A stretch of 64,000 bases of DNA, from contig CM043797.1 of the NCBI GenBank assembly GCA_023974075.1, positions 31,651,023-31,715,022 of the forward strand. The letters are read 5' to 3'. The DNA comes from Chaenocephalus aceratus. Its lineage: Eukaryota; Chordata; Actinopteri; Perciformes; Channichthyidae. The notes beneath the pieces are model-generated. The model was not told the DNA's origin. It searched no databases and worked only from the letters and a program-made list of their open reading frames with translations. How positions within the stretch are numbered: position 1 is the stretch's first letter; each line of letters begins with the position of its first letter. The position numbers and the translations under genes were made by a program. This document shows, one piece after another, positions 56,822 to 64,000 of the stretch.

Positions 56822-59000
56822 TTATTTGAACACAAAATCCATCCTCCTTTCTTTCCTCAAGAAGACTTCAATGACTCTGTTGTACAGTTTATCTGTGCGT
56901 TTCAGTTCCACCAATAAGTCATTTTCTATAGACATGAAGGCTAATGATGAAAGCCGAGTCTGTCCAGTAGAATTTCTGGCATAAGTTTTAATTCGCTTTA
57001 AGGCCGAGAATGACCGCTCGACAGAAGCAGTGGACACAGGGATAGTCACTGCCACACATGCCAATGTGTAAAGCTGCCCCATGCTCTCACTCAGATTTTT
57101 CTGCTTAAGGAGATCAGTGGGACTTTTCCCTTCAAAATCAGTCATGGCATACATTACAGTCAGTTCTGTTTTTAGCCGGGACAGATCGAACAGTGTTCCG
57201 TGACTCTGTGTTAATTTGGCTAAGGCTATTTGCGGGAATTTTTTCCGGTAGGTCTGAAAGTGCTGGGGGTCCAGGAGGGAGAGAAACATTAATTTTTCGT
57301 GGTCTTGAAATCTACTCCGTATCTGGCAAAGAATGTTGTCCAGAATATTGCTGTGGAGTTGTTGGTAGTATGCGCAAAGGTCTCCTTGTGCTGTACGTGG
57401 GCCTCTGCGTGCGCTCGGACCATTTGAGATGCGCGCTGTGTCCTCGTAGATCTGACGAAACTGGCACCTCTCTCGCTCAATTGTGTCACAAAACTCGTTC
57501 ACCCTTGTCAGACAGAATTGTACATCCAATGTTTGTTTATGTAGTATTCCAAAGAGCACATCTGAATGCTTAAAAATCCCATTGAATGTTTCAAGCAAAA
57601 AACAAAACTCAAAATCATCCAGACGTGCATTAAATCCATCAGCGCTAAGCATAGTATCCCCATCATACTCCTCATGATGTTCCAGTATGTGGTCAAACAC
57701 CTCCTTTAGGGAAACTCTCTTCTCAAAGACTGCATTGACCAATCTCGATGTATATTGCCACTGCGTTGGTGCAACATTAGGAAGACGACGCTTGCAAATG
57801 TCATCCAGCAGTTGCGTGCGCTTAGGGGATCTGGAGAAAAATGCTGCAAGGCCATTGAGGCTGGCAAAAAAGACCTTGCATTCTTTAAGCTTTGAGGCCC
57901 CTTGAGTCAGTACTACATTTAGTCGATGTGCATAGCAGTGAATGAATAAGGCCATAGGTGCCCTCTCCTTAACTTTAGCCTGCACCCCATTTAGTCCTTG
58001 CCATGACCGCTGCGCCATCATAACACTGTGCCACAACTTTATCCAGACTACTTTCATATTCCTCCATGAAACGGAAAATAAGAGCGGCAATGTCATCAGC
58101 TCGCTTGCCGCTTGTAACATCTTCAAATCTGACAAACCGCTCCTTGACACCTGTGTCCGTCACATAACGTAGGACAAGTGCCAGCTGTGCTACATTACCC
58201 ACGTCTGTCGTCTCGTCCACCATAACAGCGACAAAGGGTGCTTTTTTAATCTCCATTTTGATCTCTTCTCCCATCACTTCAGCAATAGCATAAATCAGGT
58301 CGTTTTGTATTTTGCCTGACATCCCAGTAAACACTTTGTTTGTGGACAGGTGGTAATGCAAGTCTGTGTTGTTCTCAGCAAGCAAAGAAAGAAGCTCCAC
58401 GTAGTTTCCTCTGTTTCTGGACTCGGCGCTTTAATCATGTCCCCTAAATGAAAGTTCCTGTTTACCCAAAAACAGGACACAATCAATCAGTCTTTTCAAT
58501 ATTTCCCTATTTTTGTTCACCCTTTCGTTGTGGAGCTCCATTTCCCGGCGCACTTGTTCGTTGAGCTGTAGATCCACTCGGGTGTCCCCAAAGGTTTTCA
58601 AAAGCACCATTGCTTGTAAGTGCCCAGCCGTGCTTTGGTGTCTCGTTGCTGCCTTGGTTAGACAACTCAAGTTTGCAAATCCAGTGTGGCTCCAAACACC
58701 AAATCGATCATTTGCAAATAGCAGGCATTCCCAGCAGTACAATTTGCAGTGCCTCTCGGAGGCTGTGAGCCAGGGGTACCGCTCGTAGTTAGTGATTTGA
58801 AAGTGGCGGACAAACCCTTTCCCCCGCTGTGATAGGCTCGCTAGCGTCGAGGTTGGCCGTTCTCTTCTCACAATGTCTAGCTTTTCTTGAAAAGTTCGTC
58901 TTGAAAATGGCGTTGTAATTATATCTGCGACCAAATCGATCTCTTCTCCTCCTTCAGCCATTGTGGGTTGAAAAAAAACAGCTTGTAGAAATCTACACAA
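56822..59000 (-). pseudogene. hAT transposase (ZMYM1-like), inactivated
   Basis: Cut-and-paste transposase of the host hAT element, in three minus-strand pieces: 59000-58431, 58400-57975 and 58150-56822 (effective frame from about 58000). The first piece, probably from the ATG at 58961, holds a TTF-type zinc finger (YCWECLLF, later TRHQSTAGH). The second has VDETTD and CYDGAAVM with catalytic-type aspartates. The third runs through FIHCYAHRLNVVL to the hAT dimerisation block VTIPVSTASVERSFSALKRI near 57000. A TAA interrupts the frame at 58431-58433 right after RGHD, and an extra A near 58000 shifts it after AAVMA. Otherwise the length and order fit a full transposase of about 700 residues. 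Confidence 0.88.
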
Positions 59001-59107
59001 ATTAGCTCGTTCAAATTCAAGTTCAGTTTGCTAGCTCTACATAGCTCTGCCTCTCAATAGTGCGTATCCAATCAAAAGACGTGCACGTGCTGACGTCATC
59101 GTACGCC

Positions 59108-59690
59108 CAGCCTGTCCTCCTACAAAAAACGACCATATAGGTCGATTGTTCAGCAGCTAAATACGACCCAGAGACACGTTTTAAAGTGTAGCGTCTCTAG
59201 TGGTCGTGTAAGAAACAACATGCTCCTGTCGATTGCAAACGCTCCGGAGGGTCGTTTATTCACAAATAACCCTCTCTGGAAAATCCTAAATTGTGGAATA
59301 GTTTGGCCATTAAAATGCTTTTTTATTAGATTTCTAGCGAGAAGTGTATATTGTACTTTTATAATCCACGTCCAGTGGATGTGTAGGATCTACAGTTTGA
59401 TAGATATACGAAGATGATTTGAGGTCTCGCCAGGAGAACGTGTACTGTATATGGGGCAACTTCCATGTAAAGTTAGCGTGGGTGAAAACAGTATTTCCGG
59501 TCTCGAAGTTTTCATAATAAAACCGGAAGTATTCCCCACACTGTCAAATGATTACGCAGTGATATCTCCATTACTCATCCACTAAAAAACATCAGTTTAT
59601 CCTTGTTAATTACACAATATTGATTGGTTTAAATTGTGTACAATGCTTTTGTGTTTTTAACCTTCGATTCGGAGAAACAAATTGTTTTTT
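59108..59690 (+). repeat. Left inverted arm of element B
   Basis: Pairs with 61410-61999. Outer part: ACGACC and GGTCG motifs. Inner part: a diverged segment ending near cgattcggagaaaca. Confidence 0.8.
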
Positions 59691-59718
59691 CGGAGTTTAG
59701 ACACGACAGAGTTTCCGA

Positions 59719-61395
59719 AGACACTACACTACCCAGAATCCCCAGCTATCGTTTGGGACTACAACATCCGCCTTGCTTTACAAACCCCGTGATTAGCCCT
59801 CAAGCTCTGTGATTGGATATTGGAGTGGCAGTGTGACAAGGTTACGCTGAGCGTCAAAGCTCTTTGAAATGGAATGGAACCACGCCAGACTATCCAAAAC
59901 TGGACTTGGACGGGTCCAGCCCGGCCCTCCCCCCCAGAATTACACTTGCTGCCTATTGTGTGTTTCGCAACATGTTCTATGGCACGTCTCTACTGGGAAA
60001 TGTAGTTTTAAAAGACGTTTTCGTATTTCCCACAATTAGAAGTTGCCAGTATTAAACTGTATACATCCCTGGAGGTTTAGGGGACACGAAACACATTGGT
60101 GTTATCAAATTTAAAACATATAATTAATACATGGGTGAAAATTGCTTGTGTCCATAATGGGCAGCATTAATACCACATGACAGCTGGACTTATGTCTGTG
60201 ACCCCTCCTGTTGTTAATTGATAAGCCTGAAACATGCACTTGTCAAGGTTCAGATGCACATTTAGCAAATATGGCAGTAGCCATCGATCATCTTAAGATA
60301 AGATACTTTATTGATCCCAAGTTGGGAAATGTTTTTGTTACAGCAGCATGTACTACTTTGTTCTACTCCACTACAATTCAGAGGTTAACCTGGTATTTTT
60401 ACTCTACTACATTTATTTTTGTTACTTTGCAGATTCTGATTAATGATGTGAAATATAAACAACCCTTAAATCAGACTTTAGTTACACCTGAGAAAAATTC
60501 AGCCTTATCAGTTTGTCTGTTTTGCACATCCTCCTGTTAATATCTTTGGACGTCTTGCACTAAACTGTTTTACTGTAGAGATCACTACAGTATCTTCTAG
60601 ATATTTTCCATTCTATATTTCTATCATTGACCCCTATTTTGTATGTAGGCTACTCTTACTATTTAAATGTTTTCATCAATAACTAAATAAATATAACTTA
60701 TTCAACAACTACATTCAATAACGTGCTTTAACCACTAGGAGGTGCGGTTTAGACCAGTGGTCTAGTTAATAAAACATAATAATATCGTACATAATATGAC
60801 TATTCACTTTATTGTGAGTTTAAAACAGAACGGTAAAGGAAAATACAGTTTCAGTCTCTCGATGTGAAGCTTATGCATTGTACCATGAACCTGTATAGAC
60901 CTGTAACAGTCAACTGCATGAGGAGTTGGAAAGGTAGTTCAGAAAATCAGTAATATCTTTAAAAACTACAAAAAAGTCCCTTTCTCTCAGCTGTGCACCG
61001 TTATGGTGTAAATACAGACTATCTACTAATTGGATCAAATATAAAAGTCAGCCGAATTAGTGTTGATACTGCAAGGAGACGTATTGTGTGAAAAGAAATG
61101 GAAGATGTTGTTTAATTGTTGATATATTTATGGTTCACGTCACGTATTCAGTTTTGGCGGCATCTCTTCCAGTTTGTCAAAAGGTCTTCTGATCAGGGCT
61201 CTATAAATACATATCTAGGGCAGATATGTAATATTTAATGCAGCCGAACCGTGTATTACAATGCCATTATGTGATGACTTTCAAAGAGAAAAGCAAGAAC
61301 ACTCGGAATAAAGTATTATTATTATTATTTTTAATGTTTTCCGATTTCATATCACATAAACACCATATCCCGACGTGCATTGCGGCGTGATTTTA
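59719..61395 (+). repeat. Core of element B, homologous to the core of element A
   Basis: Collinear with 44440-46490 but shorter. It contains one extra fragment, the GATAAGATACTTTATTGATC piece at about 60296-60335, that element A lacks at that point. Confidence 0.85.
60296..60335 (-). repeat. LINE 3'-end fragment, (TTATC)-tail type
   Basis: aagataagatactttattga, then tcccaagttgggaaatg. On the minus strand this is the same class of LINE tail as at 29217. It appears inserted in the core of element B. Confidence 0.5.
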
Positions 61396-61409
61396 GCCTA
61401 TCAAAACCT

Positions 61410-61999
61410 CTGAAAAAAGAAATGTGTCTCTCAGAATCGAAAGACCTATGGGAAAAACACAAAAGCATTGTACACAATTTAAACCAATTAATGTCGTATA
61501 ATGAACTAGGATAAACTGATGTTTTTTTAATGGGTGAGTAGTGTAGATATCACTGTTAAATCATTTGATCATTGGTTTTATTATGAAAACGGCGAGACCG
61601 GAAATACTGTTTTCAACCCGTAACTTTACATGGAAGCTTGCCGCATATACACGTTCTCCTGACGAAATCTCAAATCATCTTCGTAATATCTATCAAACTA
61701 TAGATCCTACATATCGACTGGACGTGGATTCTAAAAGTACAATATATACTTCTCGCTAGAAATCTAATCATAAAGCGTTTTAATGGCCAAACTATCCTAC
61801 AATTTAGGATTTTACAGAGAGGGTTATTTGTGAATAAACAACCCTCTGTAACGTTTGCATTCAACGGGAGCACTCGAGGCCGACAATTTTAAAACGTAAT
61901 TATAGGTCGTATTAAGCGCTTGAACAAACGACATATTTGGTCGTAATAAGGGCTTAAAATAATCGACCCATTTGGTCGTATGAGTTGGAGGACTTGTTG
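61410..61999 (-). repeat. Right inverted arm of element B
   Basis: The subterminal part has three GGTCGTA motifs (near 61906, 61939 and 61974), matching GGTCG motifs in the left arm. It carries a 64-codon frame (61565-61759) without recognisable motif. Confidence 0.8.
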
Positions 62000-62389
62000 C
62001 GTACGCCTGCTAGCTGGCCCGTTGTCGCCAACTCAAAATCTGATTGGTTAACGCCACAGTTTTGTTTCCGTTCACTTTAAGCTACAGGCGCCCGCACTGT
62101 TGATTCTGAAGGCCTAAGGGCAGATGTCTTGGACCCTGGCAACACATTATGGCTGAAATATGATTGGATAAAAGCTCTAACATAAAGGCCAGCCCTCCAA
62201 ATCTTGTTCTGAGGCTGGAAGCAGCGCAACCAAGAGGAAAGCTATGAAATGAAAATAATAGACTATGGGGAATAATTTAATACATATTTGTGGAAAAAAT
62301 ATATCTAAATTAAATGTATATTCTGATGATGTTTAGGCCAGCAGAGAAGGCCTTGCTGGCCCTGACCACTGCCCACCACTGCTTAGAAG

Positions 62390-63301
62390 TGATTAAATTC
62401 TTCTTCACTTGAGTGATTTTTCAAGACTACTTAAGTTAAGCCCACAACCACATATACATGTACAAACACGCACAGACACACATGTTTTCCAATGTGTCCA
62501 TTTATAAGTGACATATATTATGAGGAGACAGTTCTGATACAGTATGTTGTTCTGTTTCTGTGCAAAGGCGACACGTTTAGTTTCATGTAAAGCCCTGATT
62601 TTACTGGTGATGTTATTTAAACTTTGGAAGTGATATTTTAAAAGCTGTCTTTTTAGGAATGTGCATTTCCCTGATATTAGTTTCATAGTTCAGTAAATAC
62701 TGTTAATTACTGCAGACTTGCACATGTGCATGTTAATGATGAAGTCTGACAGTGTTTGTGAAGTAACAGCTTCCAGTTACTGAGTTTAGTTTTTACACCG
62801 ATGAACCATCACTCAAGTGGCAATTTATTTGTCTTAATGTGTTGTTGCAGACAGCGACACAATGAAACTAACAGTCCAGAGTAAATCCCTCTGTTCTCCT
62901 TTAACTGCCGATCAATTATCTCTTGCTTCCTCCATCTCCTCTGTGAACATAGAGTAATGTTTTAAACATTATTTTATACGGGACACATTAGTGCTAAAAA
63001 AAAAAAGCATTTATTTGTGTATAAAATGTATTATGACATTATCTCCTCTGAACATCTTTGTGACAAATCCAACTGTATCCATCTGGTGTTTCAGTGAAGT
63101 GTCATGTTTTGCATGTTAAGGAGTCTGGTGTTTTTGGAGACACAGATGTTAAGGAAACAAACAGCTGTGACTGATTGGTATGCCCCTATGCATTTATTTT
63201 CTGCATATTTATCTGCTGCCATTATGTGTCACCTACTGTATAAGCACACACTCTTGCAGACACCCACACCATCGTATTATACATACAATACACAGCATAT
63301 G
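62390..63301. other. AT-rich stretch, no gene recognised
   Basis: Host-like DNA between the nested hAT and the small hAT MITE. An A run is at 62996-63006. Nothing else supported. Confidence 0.45.
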
Positions 63302-63309
63302 GCCTATAC

Positions 63310-63763
63310 CAGTGATTCGCAAATGGGGGTACGCGGACCCCTGGGGGTACGTTGGGGTACTGCAGGGGGTACGTGAGATTTAAAAAAAAAAAAAAAAAAA
63401 GGTTAATTAAAAAAATAATCTTAGTAAAATAAGTTAAATAGAAAACACAATTTTATATAAAACATTCCTAGAACCACCAAGGGGGTCCTCATATAAACAT
63501 GTCATATGTGTGTATTGTATTTTATAGTTTTTCACAATAACATATTACTTAAATTGAAAAACTCCTTGGAAAAATGTGTTTTATAAAAGTGTTATGTTAT
63601 TTTTTTTCATGCATAAAATGAACACATCACACACTGAGGGAACATCACTATATTGTAATTATAGGCTTTTTCGATCAAAAATGTTCGGGATCGGTCAGGG
63701 GGTACTTGGCTGAGAAAATGTTTCAAAGGGGGTACATTACTGAAAAAAGTTTGAGAAGCACTG
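63310..63763. mobile_element. hAT MITE, 454 bp
   Basis: The left end CAGTGATTCGCAAA and the inverted right end CAGTGCTTCTCAAA form the TIR. The flanking octamers GCCTATAC (63302-63309 and 63764-63771) are identical, a perfect 8-bp target duplication. GGGGGTAC motifs recur inside both ends (for example 63326, 63351, 63366 and 63699, 63730). An A run at 63384-63401 lies inside. No coding capacity. Confidence 0.9.
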
Positions 63764-64000
63764 GCCTATACAGTAAAACCACATCATATTTGCTCAGCAA
63801 GTAAGACACATGTTCACAATGCAATTGTTTTCATTTAGTCTTTTCCATGGTGTGAATCCTCTGCTGGAAATAACATGTAACTACCACTGAGACTTCCTTT
63901 TAATTGACAACTCAAACTAAATGTTATTAAAGCTGCAAATAACTAAGGAAAAGCAAACACTTAATGTTTTACAGTACAAGTGTGTGTAATGGCCAGCTTT

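Larger units (their letters stand above)
59108..61999. mobile_element. Foldback element B, 2.9 kb, inserted in the hAT
   Basis: It is flanked by identical octamers CGTACGCC (59100-59107 and 62000-62007). The ends are CAGCCTGTCCTCC and, inverted, CAACAAGTCCTCC. Arms of about 580 bp (59108-59690 and 61410-61999) are inverted complements and share, among others, ccacgtccagtgg/cgactggacgtgg and gtgtacaatgcttttgtgtt. The core is homologous to that of element A. An 8-bp duplication with CA-starting ends fits hAT or P superfamilies. The THAP fragment in related element A favours P, but this is inference. No transposase gene is present. Confidence 0.8.
50729..62381 (-). mobile_element. hAT transposon with two nested insertions, 11.65 kb
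   Basis: The left end CAGTGGCGGGC (50729-50739) pairs with the right end ...GCCCACCACTG (62371-62381), differing at one base. The flanking octamers CTTAGAAG at 50721-50728 and 62382-62389 are identical, a perfect hAT target duplication. Removing the gypsy element with its 5-bp duplication and foldback element B with its 8-bp duplication leaves about 3428 bp, a typical autonomous hAT length, with a single transposase gene on the minus strand. The transposase has a nonsense mutation and a frameshift, so the element is dead unless helped in trans. Confidence 0.92.

Overview
The window looks like teleost fish genomic DNA, probably from a percomorph. The evidence is the repeat content: a Rex3 (RTE-clade) LINE, a DIRS retrotransposon, a chromodomain-bearing Tf1/sushi-type Ty3/gypsy element, hAT transposons and several interspersed repeats typical of fish. 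The background is AT-rich and non-genic with microsatellites. I see no host exon that I can defend, no rRNA or tRNA gene, no CRISPR array and nothing prokaryotic. Every substantial reading frame belongs to a mobile element or its debris.

Layout. 1-2902: Rex3 LINE with an open EN-RT frame cut by the left window edge. About 2.9-37.4 kb: mostly unannotated AT-rich DNA sprinkled with short non-autonomous elements. These are three TTAA-bounded elements (3151, 9482, 13994), a hAT derivative that keeps a transposase first-exon remnant (15319), a decayed DUF7869-like pseudogene behind a near-perfect palindrome (19229-19940), an inverted-repeat MITE (24941), SINE/LINE tails and microsatellites. 37471-43084: a DIRS retrotransposon on the minus strand with inverted termini, an internal complementary region, open gag and RT/RNase H frames and a ruined tyrosine recombinase. 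43333-47814: a 5'-truncated Rex3 copy with a 12-bp target duplication, split by a 4.1-kb foldback element (element A) whose arms carry mirrored THAP-like fragments. 48292-49320: a small hAT. 50729-62381: an 11.65-kb nest, with an hAT element (perfect 8-bp target duplication, dead ZMYM1-like transposase) holding a sushi-type gypsy element (51030-56349) and a second foldback element (element B, 59108-61999). 63310-63763: a 454-bp hAT MITE.

How the parts relate. Subtracting the two inserts and their target duplications from the nest leaves about 3.43 kb, a normal size for an autonomous hAT, so the hAT landed first. The gypsy element appears newest: its two 499-bp LTRs look identical by eye, both frames are open, a -1 slippery heptamer lies in the gag-pol overlap, and its primer-binding site is complementary over 11 nt to a stretch inside its own LTR, as expected for self-priming Tf1/sushi elements. 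Elements A and B share a homologous core but have different long inverted arms, and a piece of the A arm also sits inside the TTAA element at 9482. This foldback family is the least conventional content of the window.
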